A stretch of 28,927 bases of DNA from Alcaligenaceae bacterium (GCA_947380655.1 CANCRX010000039.1:1-28927); one strand, 5' to 3'. Positions 1-7,980 are shown, numbered from the stretch's first letter. Made by a program: numbers and translations. The notes: generated by a model not told the origin, from the sequence alone.

Positions 1-630
1 ATCCCTGATCTGGCGCATGCTGCAAACGCCATGCGTGCGGATCTCGGACTCGCTGCCCTGCCGCAAGCCCTGATCGCAACCTATGTCGGACGGGGTGTGG
101 ACAACCTGATTCAGCGTAGTCTGGCCGAGGATCTGGACGGGGCGCCTATTCCAGCTGAACTCCTGGCGCGTGGCCGCGCCTCATTTGCCCCGCACTATCA
201 TGCGGTCAACGGTCAAAAAGCGGTGCTGTTTGAGGGAGTTCTATCGGGGCTCCAGTTGATGCAAAAAATGGGCCTCAAGCTCGCTGTTGTCACGAACAAA
301 GCGACCGAATTCACCTTGCCGCTGCTTGAGCGGACTGGCTTAGCCCCGTATATGCAAGCAGTGGTTTGCGGTGATACCTTGAGCGAAAGAAAACCCCATC
401 CCGCCCCGATGTTGTACGCCTGCGCACAGCTCGGTGCAGCACCTGCGCGAACAGTCGTCGTCGGCGACTCCAAGCACGACGCCGCCTCTGGTTTGGCTGC
501 AGGCTGTCGGGTGCTGATCGTCCCATATGGTTATAACGAAGGCCAGAGCGTGCAAACGCTGAAGGTCGATGCTATAGTAGAAACCATCGAAGCGGCAGCG
601 CTGTGGATTTCGACGCATTCCTTCCACTGA
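1..630 (+). CDS. gph: Phosphoglycolate phosphatase, 3' part
   Basis: HAD-superfamily hydrolase that dephosphorylates 2-phosphoglycolate in the cytosol. The frame is open from base 1 and reads IPDLAHAANAM before the first internal ATG at 31, which matches the sequence that normally follows the DxDGT nucleophile motif of Gph. The gene is therefore cut by the window edge and the catalytic aspartates lie outside. Visible HAD motifs are VVTNKA (motif II), the lysine in SERKPHP (motif III) and VVVGDSKHDAASG (motif IV, magnesium-binding aspartates). In betaproteobacteria gph commonly precedes trpE, as here. The gap to the trp leader is only 45 bases and no terminator is seen, so readthrough into the trp operon is possible. 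Confidence 0.93.
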   Translation: MPDLAHAANAMRADLGLAALPQALIATYVGRGVDNLIQRSLAEDLDGAPIPAELLARGRASFAPHYHAVNGQKAVLFEGVLSGLQLMQKMGLKLAVVTNKATEFTLPLLERTGLAPYMQAVVCGDTLSERKPHPAPMLYACAQLGAAPARTVVVGDSKHDAASGLAAGCRVLIVPYGYNEGQSVQTLKVDAIVETIEAAALWISTHSFH

Positions 631-675
631 CTGACCCACTCATTGAATACGCATTACATTGAAATACTATTGAAA

Positions 676-747
676 ATGAATTTATCAACCCGCATTCAAC
701 TCGTAACTGGCGCCTGGTGGCGTTGGTGGCGTTTGTCTGTCGGGTAA
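676..747 (+). CDS. trpL: trp operon leader peptide (TrpL-like)
   Basis: A 23-codon reading frame, ATG at 676 and TAA at 745-747, with four tryptophan codons in the stretch GAWWRWWRLS (residues 12-21). This is the layout of a ribosome-stalling leader peptide: stalling at the Trp codons when charged tRNA-Trp is scarce would alter folding of the downstream RNA. A rho-independent terminator follows at 802-831 and trpE starts at 877. The ribosome binding site is poor. A TTGAAT-N16-TACTAT promoter-like pair (643-670) would put the transcription start almost on this ATG, so the mRNA may be nearly leaderless or may start farther upstream. Tryptophan codons are rare in random short frames, so the call is strong despite the size. 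Confidence 0.9.
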   Translation: MNLSTRIQLVTGAWWRWWRLSVG

Positions 748-760
748 TGGTTTGTTTTAA

Positions 761-814
761 GGTTGTCCGGATTTTTTCCTGAAACCGTCGAGTAAAAACC
801 TAGCCCGCCCAACC
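761..814 (+). promoter_or_regulatory. Candidate antiterminator pairing of the trp attenuator
   Basis: Bases 761-770 (GGTTGTCCGG) can pair with 805-814: GGTTG with CAACC, then a 2x2 mismatch, then CGG with CCG. This would take up the 5' half of the terminator stem at 802-825 and prevent termination. It is the expected 2:3 structure. I found no convincing 1:2 pairing between the Trp codons and 761-770, so the early part of the switch is unresolved. Confidence 0.5.
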
Positions 815-831
815 ATGGACGGGCTTTTTTA
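802..831 (+). terminator. Rho-independent terminator of the trp attenuator
   Basis: AGCCCG (802-807) pairs with CGGGCT (820-825). After one C/A mismatch, CCA (809-811) pairs with TGG (816-818) around an ACCA loop. A run of T follows (825-830). The terminator sits between the Trp-rich leader peptide and trpE, 46 bases before the trpE ATG. This is the place of an attenuator rather than an end-of-operon terminator. Confidence 0.88.
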
Positions 832-876
832 TTGGAAAAAGCAGATTTTGCCCAAAGCAAGAACCGAGACCACATC

Positions 877-2403
877 ATGACTGAAATCGAATTCAAAGCG
901 CTCGCTGCACAAGGTTACAACCGCATCCCCCTGATCGCGGAAACCTACGCGGACCTGGACACACCGCTCGGTATTTACCTCAAACTCGCTCACTCAGGTC
1001 CGCAGGCGGGCAAAAATACCTGCCTGCTCGAGTCGGTAGTAGGAGGAGAGCGTTTCGGACGTTATTCATTTATCGGCCTGCCTGCACGCAATGTGTTGCG
1101 CGCGCGCGGGACAAAAACAGAACTGCTGCATGATGACAAAGTCATCGAAACCCACGAAGGAGATCCGCTTGCGTTCATCTCCCAGTATCAGCAGCGCTTC
1201 AAAGTCGCATTGCGACCCGGTATGCCACGTTTTGCCGGGGGATTAGCGGGTTACTTCGGTTATGACACCGTCCGTCATATCGAGCCGAAACTCGGAGCGG
1301 CGACTAAACCCTACCCTGAGGGGATGGGTGAGGGTCCGCCAGATATCTTGCTGCTTCAGGTCGACGAATTGGTCATCGTTGACAATCTGGCTGGTCGCAT
1401 CTATCTGATGGTCTACGCAGATCCTGCCACGCCCGAGGCCTATAACCATGCCCAGCAGCGCCTGAAAGAGCTGCGGATCCGCCTGCGCAAACCTGTCGAG
1501 ATTCCCTATAGCCATGGCAGTGTTGCCACCAAAGAAGAGCGCAACTTTGCAAAAGAAGATTACCTGAGCGCAGTTCGACGCGCCAAGGAATACATCGCGG
1601 CCGGTGATCTGATGCAAGTACAAGTCGGTCAGGTCATCAAAAAACCTTATAGTGACTCGCCCCTGTCACTTTACCGCTCGCTGCGCTCGCTCAACCCTTC
1701 GCCATACATGTATTTCTGGAACTTCGGTGACTTTCAGGTGGTGGGCGCCTCGCCAGAAATTCTGGTCAGACAGGAAACTCTGCCTGCCGATGAAGGCGTC
1801 AAACCTGAAACACGCATCACCATCCGTCCGCTGGCTGGCACCCGCAAACGTGGTGGCACGCCTGAAGAAGACGCCGCGCTCGCTGAAGAACTCCTGGCCG
1901 ATCCTAAAGAGCGTGCTGAACACGTCATGCTGATCGATCTGGCACGCAACGACGTCGGCCGTGTTGCAAAAATTGGCACCGTCGAGGTGACAGACACCAT
2001 GGTGATCGAGCGCTACTCACACGTGATGCATCTGGTTTCAAACGTCGCAGGGACCCTGTTGCCAGGCATGAGCAATATGGATGTGCTGCGCGCGTCTTTC
2101 CCGGCTGGCACACTGACGGGTGCGCCCAAGGTGCGTGCCATGCAGATGATTGACGAGTTAGAGCCTGTTCGTCGTGGCATTTATGGTGGTGCCGCGGGTT
2201 ACCTGAGCTATGGCGGCGAAATGGATGTCGCGATCGCGATTCGTACAGGCATTATTAAAGACGGCATGCTCTATGTGCAGGCTGCTGCCGGCATCGTTGC
2301 CGACTCAGACCCCGAAAAAGAATGGCTTGAAACCGAAGCGAAGGCACGCGCTGTGCTGCGTGCCGCCGAGCAAGTACAAAACGGTCTTGACGACCCGTTC
2401 TGA
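877..2403 (+). CDS. trpE: Anthranilate synthase component I
   Basis: 508-residue chorismate-binding subunit that, with TrpG, converts chorismate and glutamine (or ammonia) to anthranilate, the first step of tryptophan synthesis. The LLES motif (residues 50-53), the tryptophan feedback site in this family, is present, so the enzyme should be inhibited by tryptophan. The C-terminal chorismate-binding domain carries IRPLAGTRKRG and GTLTGAPK (411-418), followed by the GIYGGAAGY segment. I chose the ATG at 877 (MTEIEFKALA). The frame stays open back to a TTG at 832, but that would start inside the attenuator T-tract and add unrelated residues. It is first in a tight trpE-trpG-trpD-trpC operon and is controlled by the leader at 676-831. 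Confidence 0.97.
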   Translation: MTEIEFKALAAQGYNRIPLIAETYADLDTPLGIYLKLAHSGPQAGKNTCLLESVVGGERFGRYSFIGLPARNVLRARGTKTELLHDDKVIETHEGDPLAFISQYQQRFKVALRPGMPRFAGGLAGYFGYDTVRHIEPKLGAATKPYPEGMGEGPPDILLLQVDELVIVDNLAGRIYLMVYADPATPEAYNHAQQRLKELRIRLRKPVEIPYSHGSVATKEERNFAKEDYLSAVRRAKEYIAAGDLMQVQVGQVIKKPYSDSPLSLYRSLRSLNPSPYMYFWNFGDFQVVGASPEILVRQETLPADEGVKPETRITIRPLAGTRKRGGTPEEDAALAEELLADPKERAEHVMLIDLARNDVGRVAKIGTVEVTDTMVIERYSHVMHLVSNVAGTLLPGMSNMDVLRASFPAGTLTGAPKVRAMQMIDELEPVRRGIYGGAAGYLSYGGEMDVAIAIRTGIIKDGMLYVQAAAGIVADSDPEKEWLETEAKARAVLRAAEQVQNGLDDPF

Positions 2404-2424
2404 TGACATGACAGGATACATAAC

Positions 2425-3006
2425 ATGCTACTGATGCTTGATAACTACGACTCGTTTACCTACAACCTGGTCCAGTATTTTGGTGAACTTGGTGAAGACG
2501 TACGTGTCTATAGAAACGATCAGATTACGCTCGAAGAAATCGATGCACTGGCGCCTGATCACATTTGCATTTCGCCCGGACCTTGCTCGCCTGCCGAAGC
2601 AGGCATCTCGATTGATGTGATTAAACGCTATGCAGGCAAAGTGCCTATCTTGGGCGTATGCCTCGGGCATCAGGCCATCGGTGCAGCGTTCGGTGGCAAC
2701 ATAATTCGCGCCAAAGAAATCATGCACGGAAAAACATCCCAGATCACGCATACGGGCTCTGATGTATTCAAGGGGCTGCCCTCGCCCTTTACCGTGATTC
2801 GCTATCACTCGCTGGCCATTGAGCGCGACTCGATTCCTGATTGCCTGGCCATCACCGCTGAGACTGCAGATGGTGAAATTATGGGGGTACGCCATAAGAC
2901 TCTGCCAATCTATGGCGTACAGTTTCATCCAGAATCGATCCTGAGTGAACACGGTCACGCGATGCTGCGTAATTTTCTTGAACTGGATTCAGGCAAAAAG
3001 GAATAA
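2425..3006 (+). CDS. trpG: Anthranilate synthase component II (glutamine amidotransferase)
   Basis: 193-residue class I glutamine amidotransferase that supplies ammonia to TrpE. The catalytic cysteine is Cys79 in GVCLGHQAIG, and the His168/Glu170 pair lies in FHPES. The N-terminal LDNYDSFTYNLVQY and the ISPGPCSP segment are typical of the TrpG/PabA family. Standing between trpE and trpD makes TrpG the natural reading, although such proteins often also serve aminodeoxychorismate synthase and no other pabA is visible here. It begins 21 bases after the trpE stop and ends 2 bases before trpD, which suggests translational coupling. Confidence 0.96.
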   Translation: MLLMLDNYDSFTYNLVQYFGELGEDVRVYRNDQITLEEIDALAPDHICISPGPCSPAEAGISIDVIKRYAGKVPILGVCLGHQAIGAAFGGNIIRAKEIMHGKTSQITHTGSDVFKGLPSPFTVIRYHSLAIERDSIPDCLAITAETADGEIMGVRHKTLPIYGVQFHPESILSEHGHAMLRNFLELDSGKKE

Positions 3007-3008
3007 GC

Positions 3009-4040
3009 ATGTCGATCACCCCCAGCGAAGCCCTGCACCGTTGCATCGAACATCGTGAAATTTTTCACGATGAAATGCTGCACTTGATGCGTATGCTGAT
3101 GCGTGGCGAAATGTCGCCCACCATCGCTGCGGCCTTACTCATGGGGCTGCGCGTCAAAAAAGAGACCATTGGCGAGATTACCGCTGCGGCACAAGTGATG
3201 CGCGAATTCGCAACGCCCGTTCACGTCGCCAATCCTCATGAGATGGTCGATATGTGTGGCACGGGAGGTGACGGCAGCAACACCTTCAACATCTCCACCA
3301 CCGCCATGTTTGTGGCAGCAGCGGCTGGTGTGCCGATCGCCAAACACGGTGGACGCAGCGCCTCGTCGTCTTCCGGCAGCGCAGACGTGCTCGAAGCACT
3401 CGGCGCTAATCTGAACCTTTCACCGACCCAGGTTGCTGAGTGTATCGAGGCCACAGGCATCGGTTTCATGTTTGCCCCGGCACATCATGGCGCGATGAAA
3501 AACATCGCACCCGTGCGCAAAGAGCTTGGTGTGCGCACTATTTTTAACCTGCTCGGTCCACTGACCAATCCCGCAGGTGCAGCCAATCAGCTGATGGGCG
3601 TTTTTCACCCTGATCTGGTCGGCATTCAGGTGCGTGTCCTGCAGTCCCTTGGTTCACGTCACGTCATGATTGTGCACGGTAAAGACGGCATGGACGAAGC
3701 CTCCCTCGGCGGCAGCACACTCGTGGGCGAACTCAAAGATGGCCACATCCGCGAATATGAAATACACCCTGAAGATTTTGGCTTACCGATGGCATCTAAC
3801 CGCAGCATTAAAGTTGCAAGCAAAGAACAGTCAAGCGTCATGGTTCTCGAAGCATTGAGCAATACGACGGGGACTGCGCGCGATATCGTGGCTTTCAATG
3901 CGGGCCTGGCAATTTATGTTGGCAATCACGCGTCGACAATTAGCGACGGCATCAAGATCGCTTTTGAAGCGATCGCCAGTGGTGCCGCACGTGACAAACT
4001 TGAATCTTTTTGTGCCTTCACTCGGAAGTTTGCAGCATGA
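3009..4040 (+). CDS. trpD: Anthranilate phosphoribosyltransferase
   Basis: 343-residue enzyme that joins anthranilate to PRPP to give phosphoribosylanthranilate. The PRPP-binding motif GTGGDGSNTFNIST (residues 84-97) is intact, as are KHGGRS and GSADVLEALG. In the intervening loop most relatives I know read SSKSGS and this one reads SSSSGS, a small difference that I cannot weigh functionally. It stands alone, not fused to TrpG as in enteric bacteria. The ATG is 2 bases after the trpG stop, and the TGA overlaps the trpC ATG by 4 bases, so all four trp genes are likely translated as a coupled unit. Confidence 0.97.
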   Translation: MSITPSEALHRCIEHREIFHDEMLHLMRMLMRGEMSPTIAAALLMGLRVKKETIGEITAAAQVMREFATPVHVANPHEMVDMCGTGGDGSNTFNISTTAMFVAAAAGVPIAKHGGRSASSSSGSADVLEALGANLNLSPTQVAECIEATGIGFMFAPAHHGAMKNIAPVRKELGVRTIFNLLGPLTNPAGAANQLMGVFHPDLVGIQVRVLQSLGSRHVMIVHGKDGMDEASLGGSTLVGELKDGHIREYEIHPEDFGLPMASNRSIKVASKEQSSVMVLEALSNTTGTARDIVAFNAGLAIYVGNHASTISDGIKIAFEAIASGAARDKLESFCAFTRKFAA

Positions 4041-4825
4041 GCGATATTCTCAACAAAATTTTGGCAGTCAAATTTCAAGAAGTCGCCGCCGAGCGCCTCG
4101 TTTGCTCTGAGCAAGAACTATTGAAACAAGCCCAGGCTAGAGACGACCTGCGCGGTTTTGCACAAGCGATTGAAAACAAAATTGCTGCGGGCAAACCGGG
4201 CGTCATTGCCGAGATCAAAAAGGCCTCCCCCTCCAAAGGCATCCTGCGAGAAAATTTCCAACCCGCGCAGATCGCGCAATCTTATGCTTTGCACGGCGCA
4301 GCCTGCTTGTCCGTCCTGACGGATGTGCAGTTTTTTCAGGGTGCGGACGAATATCTGCGCCAAGCGCGTGCTGCCTGCAGTCTGCCTGTGTTACGCAAGG
4401 ATTTTATGGTCGACCCGTATCAGATCATTGCAGCACGGGCGATGGGGGCTGACTGTATTTTGCTGATCGTCTCTGCCCTCACGCAATCGCAGCTCAACGA
4501 GTTTGAAGCCTGTGCCTTTGATCTGGGTATGGATGTACTGGTCGAAGTCCACGATGGCAAAGAACTCGACATGGCACTGCAGATGAAAACATCGCTGCTT
4601 GGAATTAATAACAGAAACCTGCGGACGTTTGAAACCTCACTGCAGAACACCATCGATCTGCTGCCACGCATTCCTGCTGGTAAGCGCGTGGTGACTGAAA
4701 GTGGAATCCTGCGCCCTGAAGACGTCCAGCTGATGCGCCAGCATGAAGTCCACGCCTTTCTGGTGGGTGAAGCATTTATGCGCGCAGAAGACCCTGGCGA
4801 GGAACTTGCCAGACTGATCGCTTAA
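4037..4825 (+). CDS. trpC: Indole-3-glycerol-phosphate synthase
   Basis: 262-residue TIM-barrel enzyme that closes the ring of carboxyphenylamino-deoxyribulose phosphate to indoleglycerol phosphate. The active-site stretch KKASPSKG (61-68) and the LRKDFMVDPYQI lysine strand are present, as is GINNRNLRTFE near the substrate phosphate. It is monofunctional, lacking the TrpF domain found in enteric TrpC. I chose the ATG that overlaps the trpD stop (ATGA, 4037-4040). An upstream extension to 4010 lies wholly within trpD and is unnecessary. It is the last gene of the operon here. trpF, trpB and trpA are absent from the window, consistent with the split trp clusters of betaproteobacteria. Confidence 0.97.
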   Translation: MSDILNKILAVKFQEVAAERLVCSEQELLKQAQARDDLRGFAQAIENKIAAGKPGVIAEIKKASPSKGILRENFQPAQIAQSYALHGAACLSVLTDVQFFQGADEYLRQARAACSLPVLRKDFMVDPYQIIAARAMGADCILLIVSALTQSQLNEFEACAFDLGMDVLVEVHDGKELDMALQMKTSLLGINNRNLRTFETSLQNTIDLLPRIPAGKRVVTESGILRPEDVQLMRQHEVHAFLVGEAFMRAEDPGEELARLIA

Positions 4826-4841
4826 CACTCTGGTCATTCGT

Positions 4842-4877
4842 CTCAAGCAACAAGCGATGCTAGGTTTGTTGCTTGAG
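4842..4877. terminator. Perfect hairpin between convergent trpC and the sulfur operon
   Basis: CTCAAGCAACAA (4842-4853) and its exact complement (4866-4877) form a 12-bp stem with a 12-base loop, lying between the stops of two convergent operons. No T-run follows on either strand, so it is not a textbook intrinsic terminator. It may be a 3'-end-stabilising or Rho-associated structure. Confidence 0.5.
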
Positions 4878-4894
4878 CATTACCAGACCGCCTG

Positions 4895-5092
4895 TTACTT
4901 GGCTGACTTACTCGGGCAAGTATTCGCCCCCAGCAGCGTGTAGGCGGGGCAAAAACTAAAGAGCCCTGTCAACACGGGCACCACACCAATCCAGCCCCAC
5001 ACACCAATCTTGCCGCTCAAAGTCAGGCCAATCAGAACGAGCCCGACAACAACACGGATAGTGCGATCAATCGTACCGACGTTTGCTTTCAT
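4895..5092 (-). CDS. DUF2892 (YgaP-type membrane segment) protein
   Basis: A 65-residue membrane protein with two hydrophobic helices (about residues 12-26 and 30-47) and the DRTIRVVVG start typical of DUF2892, the domain found at the end of the YgaP rhodanese. It has Cys48 (FCPAY) and Cys59 near the C-terminus. Its function is not established. The family recurs with sulfide, rhodanese and YeeE genes, and here it is the last gene of such a set. Its ATG overlaps the stop of the preceding permease gene by 4 bases, so it is almost certainly co-translated. Confidence 0.85.
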   Translation of the reverse strand: MKANVGTIDRTIRVVVGLVLIGLTLSGKIGVWGWIGVVPVLTGLFSFCPAYTLLGANTCPSKSAK

Positions 5093-5523
5093 GAAAGACT
5101 CCTTTTAGAAAACTTGAAACGCTCAAGCAGCGTAAACAACATCATCCCACCGACCATGGCGGCCACAAACACCCAAGCTTTGCTATAGCCTGCCGCAGCA
5201 CTCACAATCCCAGGACCCGGGCAAAAACCGGCAAGACCCCAGCCGATACCAAAGGCAAGACTGCCGAATATCAATCGCTTGGACAATTCAGTGCTTGCGG
5301 GCAACTGCATTGGTGCACCCAACACGCTGCGGGTACGGCGGCGTGCCAACGTAAAGCCCACAATACCCACGCCTATGGCACCGCCCATTACGAAGGCGAG
5401 CGAAGGATCCCATTTGCCAGCCAGATCAAGAAAGCCGATCACCTTGGCAGGGTTTGCCATACCCGAAACAATCAACCCCAAACCAAAGAGCAGACCAGCA
5501 ATCAGCGCAGAAAGATTCAACAT
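5089..5523 (-). CDS. YeeE/YedE-family sulfur permease, second half-size subunit
   Basis: A 144-residue membrane protein with about four hydrophobic segments. It carries the GLIVSGMANPAKVIGFLD signature and GWGLAGFCPGPGI, whose Cys101 matches the conserved cysteine of the YeeE/YedE family. Full-length YeeE imports thiosulfate using paired conserved cysteines along its channel. Many bacteria, as here, carry two half-length proteins encoded side by side. I chose the ATG at 5523, preceded by AAAGGTAA, since the longer frame to 5649 runs back into the first permease gene. It lies 11 bases after that gene. The substrate (thiosulfate, sulfide or persulfide) is inference from the family. Confidence 0.9.
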   Translation of the reverse strand: MLNLSALIAGLLFGLGLIVSGMANPAKVIGFLDLAGKWDPSLAFVMGGAIGVGIVGFTLARRRTRSVLGAPMQLPASTELSKRLIFGSLAFGIGWGLAGFCPGPGIVSAAAGYSKAWVFVAAMVGGMMLFTLLERFKFSKRSLS

Positions 5524-5534
5524 AATGATTACCT

Positions 5535-5975
5535 TTAAAGACTCAGTCCGGTCAGTACGTGACGCACAATAAAGACGGTCAAAAAGCCTGCCCCCATAAA
5601 CGCTATCGTCGCGGTCAAAGAACGGATCGACCCGCGTGACAAGCCACAAACACCATGACCGCTGGTACAGCCCGAGGCATAGCGCGTGCCTAGCCCTACC
5701 AGCAGACCCGATACGATGAGCGTCGGTATGCTGGCGTCGATGACCGCCTCAGGCAAGATCGCAAACAAGCCGTAGACCGTAGGTGAAATCAGCATGCCTG
5801 CCACAAACGCCACGCGCCATAGGCGATCACTACGATCGGCTGACCATAGGCCGCCCAGGATTCCGCTGATCCCCGCAATCCTGCCATTACCTAGCAACAA
5901 CACCGCGGCGGCAACACCGATCAAGACGCCTCCAAGCAATGAAGTCAATGGCGTGAAACTTCCCCAGTTAATCAT
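5535..5975 (-). CDS. YeeE/YedE-family sulfur permease, first half-size subunit
   Basis: A 146-residue membrane protein with about four hydrophobic segments and the family motif GLGTRYASGCTSGHGVCG, which contains Cys103 and Cys110. These are the cysteines proposed to pass a sulfur compound in YeeE-type transporters. Together with the 5089-5523 product it makes up the equivalent of a full-length transporter. The start ATG (5975) overlaps the stop of the ArsR-type regulator gene by 4 bases, which ties expression of the pair directly to the regulator. Confidence 0.9.
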   Translation of the reverse strand: MINWGSFTPLTSLLGGVLIGVAAAVLLLGNGRIAGISGILGGLWSADRSDRLWRVAFVAGMLISPTVYGLFAILPEAVIDASIPTLIVSGLLVGLGTRYASGCTSGHGVCGLSRGSIRSLTATIAFMGAGFLTVFIVRHVLTGLSL

Positions 5976-6310
5976 TTATTTCTCTCTGCGTTCGTTAAGC
6001 AAAATGTCTGATACAGGGTATGCATCAATTCAGCGACCATCGGACTAGCGAGCTTGTAATAGATGTTTTTTCCTTCTCTGCGTGTCTCTACTAGCTCTTC
6101 GAATCTTAGAATGCCAAGCTGTTGCGATAGCGTTGGCTGCTTGATACCAGTCAGCATTTCCAATTCGCCCACACTGCGCTCGATATCCATCATCATGCAC
6201 ATCAACATCAACCGATCAGGGTTGCTCATCACCTTGAGAACATTACACGCGTCGACTGCGCGAGCTTTGAGTTTTTCAACGGCTTGATCTGGCAAGCTAA
6301 CCATAGTCAT
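5972..6310 (-). CDS. ArsR/SmtB-family regulator, probable BigR/SqrR-type sulfide sensor
   Basis: A 112-residue winged-helix repressor. Recognisable ArsR features are LKVMSNPDRLMLM, the recognition helix KQPTLSQQLGIL and the wing REGKNIYYKL. It has cysteines at 22, 38 and 104. The Cys38/Cys104 pair lies in the places used by the BigR/SqrR/YgaV group, which form a di- or tetrasulfide bridge on meeting persulfides; metal-binding ArsR motifs (ELCVCDL) are absent. It is first in the operon with the two permease halves, so autoregulation is expected. A 19-bp palindrome lies 82 bases upstream of the start (6392-6410). Sensing of sulfide or persulfide is inference from cysteine placement and context. 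An in-frame ATG at 6304 is an alternative start. Confidence 0.88.
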   Translation of the reverse strand: MTMVSLPDQAVEKLKARAVDACNVLKVMSNPDRLMLMCMMMDIERSVGELEMLTGIKQPTLSQQLGILRFEELVETRREGKNIYYKLASPMVAELMHTLYQTFCLTNAERNK

Positions 6311-6370
6311 CTTAAGTCACTCAGAAGGGAGAGTCAGGTTTAGGCCTGAGTATGGGGGTAGGTAGTACTA

Positions 6371-6430
6371 TTTAATTTTTATTATTATACATATTTATAT
6401 TATATAAATAAATATATTTACATATTTCTG
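6371..6430. promoter_or_regulatory. AT-rich divergent control region with 19-bp palindrome
   Basis: The space between the divergent arsR-type gene and the polyphosphate phosphotransferase gene is almost pure A/T from 6371 to 6425. Inside it TATTTATAT-T-ATATAAATA (6392-6410) is a perfect 9+1+9 inverted repeat, followed by a second palindrome TAAATATATTTA (6409-6420). ArsR-family repressors bind AT-rich inverted repeats of this size, so this is the likely operator. Chance palindromes are easier in AT-rich DNA, hence moderate confidence. Confidence 0.55.
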
Positions 6431-6507
6431 GGAAAACATATATCCAGCCCAGCAGAACATTTGAATTGGACTATGCTTAACTTGACCCCACCTTGACGCG
6501 AGCCAGC

Positions 6508-7980
6508 ATGTTTCAGGAAGCAGAATCCGACCCAGCACTGTCGCAAGCAAAATTCAAAAAAATAGAATCACACTTGCGCGTGCAGCTTGTCAACGAACAG
6601 TACAAACATATCAATCTGCAAGACCGGGCCTTGCTCATCCTGGTTGCAGGCATTGATGGGGCGGGTAAAGGCGACACTATCAACTTGCTCAACGAATGGC
6701 TCGACCCCCGTCATGTGCATACGATTGCATTTCCTGCAGCTGGCAAAGCCGATTACGCTTATCCAGCTGCGCGAAGATTCTGGATGAGTCTGCCGCAAAA
6801 AGGAGAAATTGGGATTGTGTTCGGCTCAGGCTACACGACACTATTTGACGAAGCCGCAAAAAAATCACTGAATGCCGAAAAACTGCAAGACAACATTCTT
6901 TTTGTACGCAGATTTGAAGCGAATTTAGCTGCCAACGGTGTTCAGGTTCTGAAACTCTGGTTCCATCTGTCCAGAGAAGCCCAACACAAACGTGTTCAAG
7001 AGCGGCAAGCGAACCCATCGACCGCGTGGCAAATTGACAAAAGCGATCTGCGTGCGCACAAAAAATTTAAATCTATCCGCAGGGCTGGACAACTGATCAT
7101 CGAGGCGACTGACGCACCTCACGCACCCTGGGTCATTATTCCCAGCGCAGATCCGCAACTTCGTACCGTCAGAACCGCACAAGCCATTTACCAAGCGCTC
7201 AAGGCACCTGAGATAAAAGTTCCCGCATTCCACGACCCATCAGCAGCTCCAAACCTTAAACGTCGAGTTAACCCTCTGGATAAACTCGATTACACCGCGA
7301 CGCTCTCCAAACAGGACTATGACGCACAAATTTTGCAATGGCAAAATCGATTAGCGTTAGCGATCCGTAATAAAAAATTCAGGAAACAAGCCTTAGCCGT
7401 GGTGTTCGAGGGTCCCGACGCAGCAGGAAAAGGCGGTGCAATCAGACGCGTCACGCGCGCGATTGATGCCCGCCAATTCAACATCATGCCAGTCGCTGCG
7501 CCTAAACTCAGCGAGCTCGCACGTCCCTATCTCTGGCGGTTTTGGAGAAATGTACCCAGCAAAGGGCGTGTCGCAATATTTGACCGCTCCTGGTATGGGC
7601 GCGTGCTGGTCGAGCGTGTCGAAAAACTCATCCCCCGCACGACGTGGTTGCGCGCGTATGACGAGATCAATGATTTTGAACAGCAACTCACCCAACACGG
7701 TGTCATTGTGCTGAAGTTCTGGTTGGCCATCACACCACAAGAACAATTAAAACGTTTTCGTGAACGCGAACATTCGCCTTACAAGCAATTCAAAATCACA
7801 CCGGATGACTGGCGTAATCGCAACAAATGGAAAGCCTACTCAGCGGCCGCAGGGGATATGTTTACGCATACAGACACACCACATTCTGCCTGGCATATCG
7901 TTGCCGCTAACGATAAAAGGCATGCACGCGTTGAAGTACTTAAACAAATCGTATTAGCACTCGAACAGAACAATGAGTAA
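6508..7980 (+). CDS. pap: Polyphosphate:AMP phosphotransferase (two-domain PPK2, class II)
   Basis: A 490-residue fused double PPK2 protein that phosphorylates AMP to ADP using polyphosphate. Each half has a Walker A loop: GIDGAGKG (48-55) and GPDAAGKG (302-309). Only the C-terminal half keeps the conserved DRSWYGRVLVERV block (359-371). The matching place in the N-terminal half reads GSGYTTLF (106-113), so the first domain is probably not catalytic, as I recall being reported for the Pseudomonas homologue. I chose the ATG at 6508 (MFQEAE), the usual family N-terminus; a TTG at 6493 would add five residues. It is divergent from the sulfur operon and overlaps the HIT gene by 8 bases. Confidence 0.93.
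   Translation: MFQEAESDPALSQAKFKKIESHLRVQLVNEQYKHINLQDRALLILVAGIDGAGKGDTINLLNEWLDPRHVHTIAFPAAGKADYAYPAARRFWMSLPQKGEIGIVFGSGYTTLFDEAAKKSLNAEKLQDNILFVRRFEANLAANGVQVLKLWFHLSREAQHKRVQERQANPSTAWQIDKSDLRAHKKFKSIRRAGQLIIEATDAPHAPWVIIPSADPQLRTVRTAQAIYQALKAPEIKVPAFHDPSAAPNLKRRVNPLDKLDYTATLSKQDYDAQILQWQNRLALAIRNKKFRKQALAVVFEGPDAAGKGGAIRRVTRAIDARQFNIMPVAAPKLSELARPYLWRFWRNVPSKGRVAIFDRSWYGRVLVERVEKLIPRTTWLRAYDEINDFEQQLTQHGVIVLKFWLAITPQEQLKRFREREHSPYKQFKITPDDWRNRNKWKAYSAAAGDMFTHTDTPHSAWHIVAANDKRHARVEVLKQIVLALEQNNE

Noticed and set aside
832..876. Upstream TTG extension of trpE
   Set aside because: It would start inside the attenuator T-tract and add residues unlike TrpE; the ATG at 877 gives the normal N-terminus.
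2428..2958. 176-residue open frame opposite trpG
   Set aside because: Antisense shadow of a well-conserved gene, with no ribosome binding site or recognisable domain.
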